Below are positions 8,380 through 17,305 of a DNA stretch of 64,000 nucleotides, piece after piece. Below the pieces are notes generated by a model that did not search any database, was not told where the DNA came from, and was given only the letters and a program-made list of their open reading frames with translations. Origin of the DNA: JACKAQ01 sp965227145 (GTDB lineage Bacteria; Calditrichota; Calditrichia; RBG-13-44-9; J075); assembly GCA_965227145.1 (NCBI GenBank), contig OZ245730.1:1488001-1552000 (forward strand), in the 5' to 3' direction. A program made the translations under genes and the position numbers. Numbering within the stretch: position 1 is the stretch's first letter; every line of letters begins with the position of its first letter.

Positions 8380-9717
8380 ATGGAAAATCTGTTAGCTCAA
8401 TACAATCCGCACTGGCAACGGGCGTTCAAATACGATCTGATCGATCGTCCCGCGTACGCGGAAAAATTTCTGCCGCTGATCGATCGCCGGGAAATTCTGG
8501 TGGTAAAAGGCATTCGCCGCTCCGGCAAAAGCAGTCTGTTGAAACTGCTAATCAACTATCTGATCAAAAAAAAGCGGGTGCCCGGCAAAAATATTTTGTT
8601 CATGAATCTCGAAGATTACCGCTTCGGCAGCGACAAAAACCTGGCTGTTCTGGATGAAATTATCAAAACATTTCACGAAATGAATTCGCCTAAAGGCAGA
8701 ATTTACATATTGTTGGACGAAATTCAGGAAATCCCGGATTTCGAAAAATGGCTGCGCACGCATTACGAGCAAAATGAGCAAATGAAATGCATTATCACCG
8801 GTTCATCGTCTTCGCTATTTTCGCAGGAACTGGCGACGCTGCTCACCGGACGTCAGGTTTCGATGGAGGTTTTCCCGTTTTCGTTTGCGGAAATGTTGCA
8901 ATTTAAAGCGCCGAAAAAAGTGCTCAGCGAGCTGGAAAAACCGGTGGATATGCTTTATCTCTCCAAAGCGTTCGACAAATTAGAGCCGTTATTGCAAACG
9001 TATTTGACCGGCGGCGGATTTCCCGAAATGGTGAAACAGGACAATGCGGAAGGCAATATTTTGGCGCTGCAACAATACATCAGCGATATTATTTTGCGCG
9101 ATATCGCGCAGCGATACAACATACGACGCATCGAAGTGCTCAAAAAACTGGCGCTGTATCTCATTTTCAACATGAGCAACGGCATCAACGTGACCCAAAT
9201 CGCAGAGCAGTTGGGCAGCAATCGCACCACAATTCTCGATTTAATCAGCTATTTGGAAGAAGTTTACATGGTTTTCACGACCTCAAGTTTTTCATTTGCG
9301 ATCAGCGAGCAAATGAACACCACCAAAGCGCGAAAAGTGTATTGCATTGACAACGGTTTTTTTGCGGCAATCAAAACGAATGAGCAAACCGATTTTGCCA
9401 AACGGATGCGCAATGCCGTTTTTCAGCAACTGCGTTTTCAGTGGGAAGAAACCGTGTTTTACTGGCGCGAAAAAGTTGAGGTCGATTTCGTGCTGCAAAA
9501 CGGTTACCCTATTGGCGTTGCGACAAAAGATGAAGATATCGATCGTAAAATCACCCAGATGTTTCATTATATGCAATCGCATAATTTGCAGCGTGGTGTG
9601 CTGATCAATTGGAAACGGCTGCATATTCTGGATGAAAATAACGCTTCCATTTTAATGTTGCCGCTGTGGATTTTCCTCACCAAATCGAAAAATGAGATTT
9701 TGAACTACAGCGAGTAG
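8380..9717 (+). CDS. AAA_14/DUF4143 ATP-binding protein, 445 aa
   Basis: A P-loop ATPase of the AAA_14 plus DUF4143 family. The Walker A is GIRRSGKSS (44-52) and the Walker B is ILLDEI (110-115, D113/E114). Next come a helical lid and a winged-helix-like region (about 260-300, GINVTQIAEQLGSNRTTI). The C-terminal DUF4143 part resembles a PD-(D/E)XK nuclease fold with EVDFVL near residue 370. The family is widespread, patchily distributed and frequently duplicated; its biological role is not settled, and links to mobile elements or defence have been suggested. It is followed by a Uma2 gene of similar accessory type. Confidence 0.9.
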   Translation: MENLLAQYNPHWQRAFKYDLIDRPAYAEKFLPLIDRREILVVKGIRRSGKSSLLKLLINYLIKKKRVPGKNILFMNLEDYRFGSDKNLAVLDEIIKTFHEMNSPKGRIYILLDEIQEIPDFEKWLRTHYEQNEQMKCIITGSSSSLFSQELATLLTGRQVSMEVFPFSFAEMLQFKAPKKVLSELEKPVDMLYLSKAFDKLEPLLQTYLTGGGFPEMVKQDNAEGNILALQQYISDIILRDIAQRYNIRRIEVLKKLALYLIFNMSNGINVTQIAEQLGSNRTTILDLISYLEEVYMVFTTSSFSFAISEQMNTTKARKVYCIDNGFFAAIKTNEQTDFAKRMRNAVFQQLRFQWEETVFYWREKVEVDFVLQNGYPIGVATKDEDIDRKITQMFHYMQSHNLQRGVLINWKRLHILDENNASILMLPLWIFLTKSKNEILNYSE

Positions 9718-9791
9718 CGTTTGAAAAGGCTTGATTTTGCAGCAAAAATCATATAATCTGACAGGGACGTAAAAAAAACGGAGTGTAAAAA

Positions 9792-10328
9792 ATGGCAACG
9801 ATCGTTCAGCAAAAAATATCAGATATCGATTTGACCGAGATTATCAACGGAGAGGAAATAATGAGCCCGAGTCCGCTTTCATCACACCAGGAAATCTTGC
9901 TGGAACTAACGAGTTCAATGCGCAATTTTGTTAAATCCAAAAATCTGGGTAAGGTTTTTATTTCCCCGCTGGATGTCATTTTTGAGGAAGGCAAAAACCG
10001 GGTGCAGCCGGACCTGATTTTTATTCGTAAACAAAATTTGGGCATCGTGCAGGACTGGATTCGCGGCGTGCCGGATTTGGTGGTGGAAATCGTTTCGCAG
10101 GGCTCCGTAACGCTGGATACCGTTACCAAAAAAGCAATTTACGAAAAATATGGCGTCGGCGAATACTGGATTGTTTTCCCGGAATTTGCCTGCATCGAAG
10201 TTTTTACACTTTCCGGCAACCGTTACGAATTGTTCGCATCAAAAGAAGGCGAGGGGAGCGTTGCTTCCAAAATGATAAAAGGGTTTGAGGTTCATTTGAA
10301 AGAGGTTTTTGAAAACGTAAATTCATGA
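9792..10328 (+). CDS. Uma2-family (DUF820) PD-(D/E)XK nuclease-fold protein, 178 aa
   Basis: Small protein of the Uma2/DUF820 family, a restriction-endonuclease-like fold. The candidate metal site is D74 in VQPDLIF, E99 in DLVVEIVS and K114, followed by the typical YEKYGVGEYWIV segment. Most members have no assigned substrate; the family is expanded in cyanobacteria and FCB bacteria and is often suspected to be mobile or toxin-like. The last four bases (ATGA) overlap the start of mnmA, so it is translationally coupled to a core tRNA-modification gene, an odd pairing that probably reflects insertion upstream rather than shared function. Confidence 0.9.
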   Translation: MATIVQQKISDIDLTEIINGEEIMSPSPLSSHQEILLELTSSMRNFVKSKNLGKVFISPLDVIFEEGKNRVQPDLIFIRKQNLGIVQDWIRGVPDLVVEIVSQGSVTLDTVTKKAIYEKYGVGEYWIVFPEFACIEVFTLSGNRYELFASKEGEGSVASKMIKGFEVHLKEVFENVNS

Positions 10329-11389
10329 AAATAGCCATGTTACTTTCCGGCGGCGTGGATAGCTCGGTCGCGATGCGATTGCTGCACGAAGCCGGTCACG
10401 AAATCACCGCATTTTATCTGAAAATCTGGTTGCAGGAAGAATTCTCATTTTTGGGCGAATGCCCGTGGGAAGAGGATTTGTCGTATTGCCGCGCGGTTTG
10501 CGATCAGGTTGGTATTCCGCTGGAAGTGATGCCGATGCAGGATGAATACTGGAATTCGGTGATCACTTACACCATCGACGAAATCAAAGCCGGGCGCACA
10601 CCGAACCCGGATATGTTTTGCAACAATCTTGTCAAATTCGGGCAGTTTATTGATAAAATTGATCCGTTATTTGAAAAGGTAGCATCCGGGCATTACGCAC
10701 GGGTGCGCTTCGATGAATCGATCGGTAAAACCGTGCTCGAACGCACGCCGGATGATATCAAAGATCAAACCTATTTTCTGGCGTATCTCAGCCAGCAGCA
10801 GCTTTCACGGGCGCTGTTTCCCATTGGCGAATTTACCAAAGCGCAGGTGCGCGATCTCGCGAAAAAATATGATTTACCGACCCAAAGCCGCCGCGATAGC
10901 CAGGGATTGTGCTTTCTCGGGCAGATCAAATTTGCCGATTTTATCAAAGAGCATCTCGGGATCAAAAAAGGTGAGATCATCGAAACGGACAGCGGGGAAG
11001 TGCTCGGCGAGCACAACGGATACTATTATTACACCATCGGGCAGCGGCAGGGATTGGGGCTTTCCGGCGGACCGTGGTATGTGGTTCGGAAAGACATTCC
11101 CAACAACCGGATTTACGTTTCCGGGCGCAGCGATATGACAGACAAGCTCCGCGATACGTTCATCGCCGGGGAATTCAACTGGATCGCTGAAATTGCGCCG
11201 CAACAAACGGAATTATTGGTGAAAATACGCCACGGCGCCAAAATTTACCGCAGCCAAATCGAATGGATGCCGGATAATCGCGCCAAAGTTCAGCTCGAAC
11301 AACCGGATCGTTCCGGCATCGCGCCCGGACAATTCGCTGTATTTTATGACGGCACCCGCTGTTTGGGCGGCGGCGTCATCCTCGAATAA
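10325..11389 (+). CDS. mnmA: tRNA-specific 2-thiouridylase MnmA, 354 aa
   Basis: Transfers sulfur to the wobble uridine 34 of tRNA-Lys, -Glu and -Gln. The PP-loop SGGVDSS (8-14) activates the tRNA with ATP. The two catalytic cysteines are recognisable: one in TPNPDMFCN at about residue 100 and one in SQGLCFLG at about 199, with TPDDIKDQTYFL between them. The C-terminal beta-barrel domain follows with GQRQGLGLSGGPWYVV. Length is normal. Residues 35-60 carry an additional C/W-rich segment (ECPWEEDLSYC) seen in a subset of bacterial and plastid-type MnmA. The start codon overlaps the Uma2 stop. Confidence 0.95.
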   Translation: MKIAMLLSGGVDSSVAMRLLHEAGHEITAFYLKIWLQEEFSFLGECPWEEDLSYCRAVCDQVGIPLEVMPMQDEYWNSVITYTIDEIKAGRTPNPDMFCNNLVKFGQFIDKIDPLFEKVASGHYARVRFDESIGKTVLERTPDDIKDQTYFLAYLSQQQLSRALFPIGEFTKAQVRDLAKKYDLPTQSRRDSQGLCFLGQIKFADFIKEHLGIKKGEIIETDSGEVLGEHNGYYYYTIGQRQGLGLSGGPWYVVRKDIPNNRIYVSGRSDMTDKLRDTFIAGEFNWIAEIAPQQTELLVKIRHGAKIYRSQIEWMPDNRAKVQLEQPDRSGIAPGQFAVFYDGTRCLGGGVILE

Positions 11390-11561
11390 TTTCTGCAAAA
11401 GCCGGCTTCCGCCAAAATTTATCCCGGTCACAATTTCACAAGATTTTCGCTGTAAATTGATCGGCTGTAGCCGGCAAAATCGGTTGTTTGTTAAAGCCCG
11501 TTGCCGGATGCGCGATTATGTTAGGGATAAGTTAAATAACATGAATTCGAAAGGAGTGGAA

Positions 11562-12299
11562 ATGAGTTCTTTATCAACCGTGATTTTAGCTGCCGGAAAA
11601 GGCACGAGAATGAAATCCGATTTACCGAAGGTGTTGCACCCGTTGAACGATCGTCCGATGGTGCATTACGTGATAGATGCCGCCGAGCAAATTCAGTCCG
11701 AAAAAGTGGTGCTTATTATCGGTCACGGACGTGAATTGGTTCGGGAAGCGTTGAAAAATCGCAATGTAAAATTTGCCGTTCAGGACCCGCAATTGGGAAC
11801 CGGTCACGCCGTTATGCAAGCTGCGCCGGAATTCCAGAATTACGATGGTAACATTTTGGTGCTATCAGGTGATGTGCCGTTGCTTCAGGCGCAAAGTCTG
11901 CAAAAATTGGTGGATTATCACAACCAACAGCAGCCGTTGGCAACGATGCTCACCACAATGATGGACGATCCGACCGGATACGGTCGTGTGGTTCGCGATG
12001 CAGATGGTTTTGTGAAAGAAATTGTCGAAGAAAAAGATGCCAGCGAAGACATCCGAAAAATCCGCGAAATTAACGTGGGCATTTACCTGTTTGATGCAAA
12101 GGAGCTGTTCGCAACACTGCCGAAAGTGAAAAATGACAACAAGCAGGGCGAATATTATTTGCCGGATGTGCTGAAAATTTACGTTCAGCGCGGCGAAAAA
12201 ATAGCGGCTTTTCCTACAGAAAATGTCGAAGAAACGCACGGCATCAACACCGTAGATCAGTTGAAACATGCTGAGGAAATTCTGTTGGAACGGGTGTAG
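11562..12299 (+). CDS. GlmU-type sugar-1-phosphate uridylyltransferase, single domain, 245 aa
   Basis: Likely makes UDP-N-acetylglucosamine from GlcNAc-1-phosphate and UTP for peptidoglycan and LPS synthesis. The N-terminal signature AAGKGTRMKSDLPKVLH (10-26) is that of the GlmU pyrophosphorylase domain, with GTGHAV, LSGDVPLL and GYGRVVR following in the right order. The protein stops where GlmU would begin its left-handed beta-helix acetyltransferase, so the second activity must come from another gene. I chose the ATG preceded by AAAGGAG; the open frame extends 72 codons upstream into the end of mnmA without a good start. A strong terminator follows about 130 bp downstream. Confidence 0.9.
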   Translation: MSSLSTVILAAGKGTRMKSDLPKVLHPLNDRPMVHYVIDAAEQIQSEKVVLIIGHGRELVREALKNRNVKFAVQDPQLGTGHAVMQAAPEFQNYDGNILVLSGDVPLLQAQSLQKLVDYHNQQQPLATMLTTMMDDPTGYGRVVRDADGFVKEIVEEKDASEDIRKIREINVGIYLFDAKELFATLPKVKNDNKQGEYYLPDVLKIYVQRGEKIAAFPTENVEETHGINTVDQLKHAEEILLERV

Positions 12300-12431
12300 T
12301 TTTTGTGCGCAACAGCGCAAATCGCACCGTTAAAACCAACATTTTTTTGGATATTTGTGCAGGTTTTGCGGGTGCCCGAAAAATATTTTTGCGAATCCAT
12401 TGTAAATATTAACAGGATTTTGTAATATCAT

Positions 12432-12462
12432 TACGGAACCGCTCTGGTTCCGTATTTTTTTT
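12432..12462 (+). terminator. Rho-independent terminator after glmU-like gene
   Basis: Perfect 9-bp stem TACGGAACC/GGTTCCGTA with a 5-base loop GCTCT, followed by an eight-base T run. It closes the transcription unit that includes mnmA and the nucleotidyltransferase gene. Confidence 0.95.
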
Positions 12463-12823
12463 AGGGTTCAGGGATGAAGGCTTCTGCCTGTTGTGATAAG
12501 ATATTTTCGCTAAATTCATGTTTAACATCAACTAACAGGTGAGCAACGTGCTGTGAAACCGGCACATTATCATGGAAGATATCATGAAAATTAATGATTT
12601 CTCTTCCGCTATTTAATCCAAATGTACTTGATTTATGCCGCAACGGATGATTCCGCTGGCATGGCTATTGCCAACTCGGACATTTCAGTTTGGAAATTTC
12701 CGGTAATTTTTGTTGCATCCGATAAATATCTGGACAAATTTGTTCGGGTTATCAGGCGTTATAAAATGATGAGTAAACCGGTTAACAAATATATTCATTC
12801 GTGTTGAACACTGGAGCATTACC
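12463..12823. other. gene-free stretch upstream of the histidine kinase
   Basis: About 360 bp between the terminator and the kinase GTG start; together with the sequence left of the terminator the gap is 520 bp. A 61-codon plus-strand ORF at 12622-12807 lacks a ribosome-binding site and family resemblance, so I leave it uncalled. The kinase promoter should be here, but I cannot identify it. Confidence 0.6.
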
Positions 12824-15691
12824 GTGCTGGAAGATCAGCCAAAAGATAACGAAAAAAAAGTAAACGACCTGGTTTTTGAACTTGCCCGTGCAAAAGCAAA
12901 GTTAAACTGGGGCGAACTTGAGCGAAAGCAGATCGAAACCGGATTGGGAAATTTGCGGTCGATGATCCGTGTTCTTTTGGGCGCCAGAAGCGAAGGCGTT
13001 CTCCTGTTTGACATGTCCGGAAATCTGATTGGTCACAACCCGCAATTAATCAACATTTGGCAAATTCCCCGTTATTTTCTGGAATCGGGGGATGATGAAT
13101 TAGCCGTTAGTTTTATCGAAAAACAGTTGAAAAATAACCGCCAACTGCATAATTGGCGGATGAAAATTCAGGAAAATCCCTATTCCGCCAACCGGGAAAA
13201 ATTGCTGCTCAAAAATGGCGAAAGCGTTGAGCTGAGTGTAGAGCAACTGGAAGGGGAGGGGCAGATTCTTGGGCAAATGTGGCTGTTTTCCAGCCCGGTG
13301 GCGAACGAACCGGTTGCAAAGAAGCCCAAAAAAGTAACACCGAAGCCCGCTCCATCGGATGCCGAATTGCGCAACTTGCAGGAAGCCAAACAGCAATTGC
13401 TCGGGGAGATCGGCGATTTGCGTCAGCGAATTAAGTTACTGCGCAACTGGCACGAAATTGCAAAAATTACCACCGAAGGCATGGCGCTCAGCGATGCACA
13501 GAATCGCTGGGTGTATCTCAATCCCGCTTTTCTGCAGCGATTCGGGTTGGATCGAAAGCAAAAATGGAGCGAAAAAATCTGGGCAGAAAGTTTGCCGGAA
13601 AGTGTAGTTCACAAAATAAATCGCGATGCGCTGCCACAAATTAAACGCTTGGGAGAATGGCAGGGCAGCGTACATTTGCCCGGCTCGAACGGAAAAATGC
13701 GCGAGTTGGCAATGCGTTTGCGACGATTACCGGACGGCGCGATCGCATGGGCAATACAGGATGTTTCAGAACAAAAACATCTGGAAACGGTGCTGCAATT
13801 TACCGAAGAACGATTCCGGCAACTTTACGATGAAATGCCGTCGATACAGATTATGCTCGATCAAAAATCGGCAATTTTATCAGTCAATATTTTTGGTGCG
13901 GAGGAATTGGGATATCGTATCGATGATATTTTGGGCAAGCCTTTTGCACAACTGGCGGACAAACAGGATAGCTCAAAAATCAATCATTTTTTGCAGAAAC
14001 AACTGGAAAATACCGGTGAAACCGATCGAACCGAAATCCGGATGCATCGCAATGGCGCGGCATCATTTTGGGTAGAAGCGACAGCCCGGGTTATTCGCGA
14101 TCGCAACGGTGAAGCGCGCATTTTGCTCGTTTGCCAGGATATTTCCGGCCGAAAAACCGTTGAGCAGGAAATGAATGAAAACAGAAATCGCCTCAATACC
14201 TTGATGGAAAGTTTCCCGACAGGCGTTTGCGTTGTCAGCCTGCAAAAAGGGATTTTGTACTGCAACGAATCGCTGATGAGCATGCTCGATTACTCCCGCG
14301 AGGAATTGCAGCGGCTCAACATTTCGGAATTATTTGGCATCGAGCAGCGGCTAAAATACACTGAACTTATTTTTAACCTGCAAAGTAACGATTCCGAAGA
14401 ACTGACCCGGATGAAATTGATTTCCAAAAACCGGGTTTCAATTCCCGTAAAAGTGTTCACCCGGGCGATCAGCTACAACGGAAAACCCGGCTTACTTGCC
14501 GTATTCTGGGATTTACGGAAGGAATGGGAAGCGGAGGAAAAACTTCGGCAGAGCATCGAACGCTATCACAAATTGGTGAACACAGCGCCGCAGGGCATTT
14601 TGATGCTGGATTTGAACGGGCAAATCGATTATTGCAACCAGTTCACATCGGTGATGCTGGGTTATGACGAAAAATTGCTGGTCGGCAAAAATATGATCAA
14701 TTTTATCGACAAAGCCGATCAGCAACGAATTTCGAAAATGTTCACCGGCGAATTTGCGCCGGAAATTTTACGGGATGTTCGCTTAACCTGCAACAACGAC
14801 GACATCCTTTATGTTGATATTTTTACAGCAGTTATCGATGATAAATACGGCGATCCGGTTGGCACGCAGCTCATTTTGGTTGATGTTACCGAACGTTGGA
14901 ACGAACACCATTTGCTGGAAGCAAAATCGGACGATCTCGCCGATCGATTACGGCGCCGGCAAACGATGTATAAAAACAGAATCGAAGACATGAACGCGGA
15001 AGTGAAGCGCCGGGAAATTACGGAAAAAGAGCTGAATCGCTACAAAGAAGAATTGCAGTCGCTTTCCGCGCATCTCGAAACAACGCGCGAAGAGGAGCGA
15101 AAATGGATCGCCCGGGAAATTCACGACGAGTTCGGGCAGCAGCTTTCCGCGCTGAAAATGGACATCACCTGGCTGGAAAAACGCTTCCCGGCAAACGCAA
15201 AAATATTGTTCGAAAAAACCCGTTCAATGTCCGAAATTATTAACATTACCATCAAAAAAGTTCGGGAAATTTCCCGCAAATTACGCCCCAGCATGTTGGA
15301 CAACCTCGGTTTTGCCGCAGCGGTCGCCTGGCAATCGAAAGAGTTTCAGCAGCGTTCGGGCATTCAGTTTAATGTTCGGATAGACGACAATATTGTCATC
15401 GACGAACAGCGCGGCAGTGCGTTGTTCCGGGTTTTTCAGGAAGCGTTGACGAATATTTTCCGGCATGCCAACGCAACGGAAATTGATGTAGACATTTTTA
15501 TAGACGGTGACGATTTGTTCATGACCATCCGCGATAATGGTATCGGGATTGATCAGGAGCATCTCAAAACACCCAAAACTTTCGGCTTGATTGGAATGCG
15601 TGAGCGTATCCATTCACTCGGCGGTACCGTAAGTATCGAGGGTGCTCCCGGCGAGGGAACAGCCGTAAACGTAATAGTGCCATTAAATTAA
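12824..15691 (+). CDS. multi-PAS sensor histidine kinase, NarL/DegS-type HisKA_3, 955 aa
   Basis: Cytoplasmic sensor kinase with no membrane segment. It starts at GTG, with GGAG nine bases upstream. I see about five PAS-like modules at roughly 45-115, 205-300, 330-440, 455-570 and 580-690, separated by short helical linkers (for example at 165-205). A coiled coil at about 690-755 leads into a HisKA_3 dimerisation domain with phospho-acceptor H767 in AREIHDEFGQQLSALK. The HATPase follows, with the N-box FQEALTNIFRHA, DNGIGI and the G-box region FGLIGMRERI. No haem- or flavin-binding cysteine/histidine signature is obvious in the PAS domains, so the signal is unknown. The regulator gene follows 15 bases later, forming a cognate pair. 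Confidence 0.93.
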   Translation: MLEDQPKDNEKKVNDLVFELARAKAKLNWGELERKQIETGLGNLRSMIRVLLGARSEGVLLFDMSGNLIGHNPQLINIWQIPRYFLESGDDELAVSFIEKQLKNNRQLHNWRMKIQENPYSANREKLLLKNGESVELSVEQLEGEGQILGQMWLFSSPVANEPVAKKPKKVTPKPAPSDAELRNLQEAKQQLLGEIGDLRQRIKLLRNWHEIAKITTEGMALSDAQNRWVYLNPAFLQRFGLDRKQKWSEKIWAESLPESVVHKINRDALPQIKRLGEWQGSVHLPGSNGKMRELAMRLRRLPDGAIAWAIQDVSEQKHLETVLQFTEERFRQLYDEMPSIQIMLDQKSAILSVNIFGAEELGYRIDDILGKPFAQLADKQDSSKINHFLQKQLENTGETDRTEIRMHRNGAASFWVEATARVIRDRNGEARILLVCQDISGRKTVEQEMNENRNRLNTLMESFPTGVCVVSLQKGILYCNESLMSMLDYSREELQRLNISELFGIEQRLKYTELIFNLQSNDSEELTRMKLISKNRVSIPVKVFTRAISYNGKPGLLAVFWDLRKEWEAEEKLRQSIERYHKLVNTAPQGILMLDLNGQIDYCNQFTSVMLGYDEKLLVGKNMINFIDKADQQRISKMFTGEFAPEILRDVRLTCNNDDILYVDIFTAVIDDKYGDPVGTQLILVDVTERWNEHHLLEAKSDDLADRLRRRQTMYKNRIEDMNAEVKRREITEKELNRYKEELQSLSAHLETTREEERKWIAREIHDEFGQQLSALKMDITWLEKRFPANAKILFEKTRSMSEIINITIKKVREISRKLRPSMLDNLGFAAAVAWQSKEFQQRSGIQFNVRIDDNIVIDEQRGSALFRVFQEALTNIFRHANATEIDVDIFIDGDDLFMTIRDNGIGIDQEHLKTPKTFGLIGMRERIHSLGGTVSIEGAPGEGTAVNVIVPLN

Positions 15692-15706
15692 CAAAGGAGA
15701 GCCAAA

Positions 15707-16339
15707 ATGACCAAAATTCTGATTGCTGATGATCATCCCGTATTTCGCCAGGGCTTAATGCAAACACTTCAGGCTGCGTCGGAAGAAATTGTGGTAGAGG
15801 AAGCGAGCAACGGTCAGGAAGTGCTTAGTAAAATTTTCAAAAGTTCATTCGATGCCGTTTTTCTGGATATTTCCATGCCGGGACGAAACGGGTTGGAAGT
15901 GCTGCAGGAGCTTAAACGGGTGAAACCGGATGTGCCGGTGCTTATTTTAAGCATGTATTCTGAAGACCAGTATGCCGTTCGGGCAATGAAAGCGGGCGCC
16001 AGCGGTTATTTAACCAAAGATGGTGATCCGACAGAGTTTGTTTCCGCATTGAAACGGGTATTGGCGGGAAAAGTATATTTCAGCTCAAATGTTGTTGAGC
16101 AACTCATTTCCGGATATGATAATAAAGATAATAAACCAGCGCACGAGTTGCTTTCTGACCGGGAATATCAGGTGATGCGGATGATTGCTTCGGGGCAGAA
16201 ACTGAAGGATATCGCCGATGAATTATCGCTGAGTTTAAGCGCTGTCAGTACGCACCGCACCCGGATTTTGCGGAAAATGAACATGAAAAGCAATGCGGAT
16301 ATTATTCGTTACGCGCTGCGCGAAGGTTTGGTGGAATAG
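15707..16339 (+). CDS. NarL/FixJ-family response regulator, 210 aa
   Basis: DNA-binding partner of the preceding kinase. The receiver domain (about 1-120) has the acidic pocket IADDH at 6-10, phospho-acceptor D54 in FLDISMPG, and the conserved SMYSED and K of TKDG. A LuxR-type helix-turn-helix occupies about 145-205 (LSDREYQVMRMIASGQ, then LSLSAVSTHRTRILRKM). A strong AAAGGAG box sits before the ATG. Operon position 15 bases after the kinase and the matched HisKA_3/NarL class make it the cognate regulator; its targets are not visible from the window. Confidence 0.95.
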   Translation: MTKILIADDHPVFRQGLMQTLQAASEEIVVEEASNGQEVLSKIFKSSFDAVFLDISMPGRNGLEVLQELKRVKPDVPVLILSMYSEDQYAVRAMKAGASGYLTKDGDPTEFVSALKRVLAGKVYFSSNVVEQLISGYDNKDNKPAHELLSDREYQVMRMIASGQKLKDIADELSLSLSAVSTHRTRILRKMNMKSNADIIRYALREGLVE

Positions 16340-16627
16340 CAGAATCGCTATTTTCTTTGTCGAAAAAATAGCGCTGATCAGCTGTTTACAAACATGTAAC
16401 GTATCGTATTAATATGGAATGTTTTGTAGCAAAAATTCTACTTGATTGATGTATATTTTTTGTCAAATTAAGTTTTTATGCTATTTACGTGCATTTAATT
16501 TTCGATTATCTTGCGCCTGAAAAGCTGCCGGAGTCTGCAGCGACAGTGGGAAATAACTGTTGAACGATATCATAAATCGACTTTATCGTAGAAGTTTTGA
16601 TCTACGGAAAGATCACACTACCGAATA

Positions 16628-17038
16628 ATGAGGACGATGAAGCAATTGAACCCACAGAGCAGTAAAGGACATGCGGCACCAACCTTGCTAATCGTCGATG
16701 ATGACGATACCATCAGAAAAATGCTGAAAACCGTGTTTTCCCGATTCAAATATCGGGTTGTTTTGGCTGAAAACGGGCAGGAAGGTGTAGATTATTATCA
16801 CCAAAACAGCGCCAAAGTAAACCTGGTAATGTTGGACTGGAAAATGCCGGTAATGGATGGCAAAAACGCGTTCAAAGAAATGCGCCGGATTAACCCCGAT
16901 CTAAAAATTGTGTTGATGAGCGGGTATGTCGAGCAGCAGGAATTGGATCAACTGCTGGATAAAAACAGCAAATTTATCGCCAAACCATTTACGATAGATA
17001 CCGTTATCGCAACCGTTGAAGCGATGCTCCAATCCTAA
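16628..17038 (+). CDS. single-domain receiver (CheY-like) protein, 136 aa
   Basis: A stand-alone receiver with a 17-residue polar leader. The acidic triad is VDDDD (23-27), the phospho-acceptor is D70 in VMLDWKMPVMDG, the conserved threonine/serine position is S105-like in LMSGY, and the lysine lies in AKPF. There is no output domain, so it works through protein contacts, as in phosphorelays or motility control. Two in-frame ATGs lie nine bases apart with one GAGG box, so the exact start is uncertain by three codons. It stands between the NarL pair and the phosphate genes with about 290 bp on the left and 270 bp on the right, so it is probably monocistronic. Confidence 0.88.
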   Translation: MRTMKQLNPQSSKGHAAPTLLIVDDDDTIRKMLKTVFSRFKYRVVLAENGQEGVDYYHQNSAKVNLVMLDWKMPVMDGKNAFKEMRRINPDLKIVLMSGYVEQQELDQLLDKNSKFIAKPFTIDTVIATVEAMLQS

Positions 17039-17217
17039 AATTCCGTATTTGAGGATATGGTTTTTTGATCCGCAATTTTTTGGCAATTGCCCACCTGTTT
17101 TGTGTTTTGAGATACCTGTCATTATTTTTTACCCTCCCGATTTCACACCAAATCAGACCCACCTGCAGAGCAGACAACAATCAATTTCTTTTGGTTTTTA
17201 GTGTTATATTAATTAAA

Positions 17218-17263
17218 CTGTAACCTTTGTTACAAAAATTAATATGTCTGTAACAATTGTAAT
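17218..17263 (+). promoter_or_regulatory. putative Pho-box pairs upstream of DUF47-pit
   Basis: Four related heptamers: CTGTAAC at 17218, TTGTTAC at 17227, CTGTAAC at 17248 and TTGTAAT at 17257. Within each pair the spacing is 9 bp, and the two pairs are 30 bp apart. They resemble the repeats upstream of the porin and pstS genes. The first pair can also be read as an inverted repeat, TGTAAC-CTTT-GTTACA. Binding by a PhoB-like regulator is inferred. Confidence 0.6.
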
Positions 17264-17305
17264 GCAAAATGCCGAATTAATATCAATTCAAGGTGGAGAT
17301 TTTCT

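Noticed and set aside
12622..12807. 61-codon ORF before the histidine kinase
   Set aside because: No ribosome-binding site, no family resemblance, and it ends just before the kinase start; kept out as likely spurious.
16340..16627. possible regulatory RNA between the NarL-type regulator and the lone receiver
   Set aside because: AT-rich sequence with no stable long hairpin or T run that I could see; no evidence beyond a gap.
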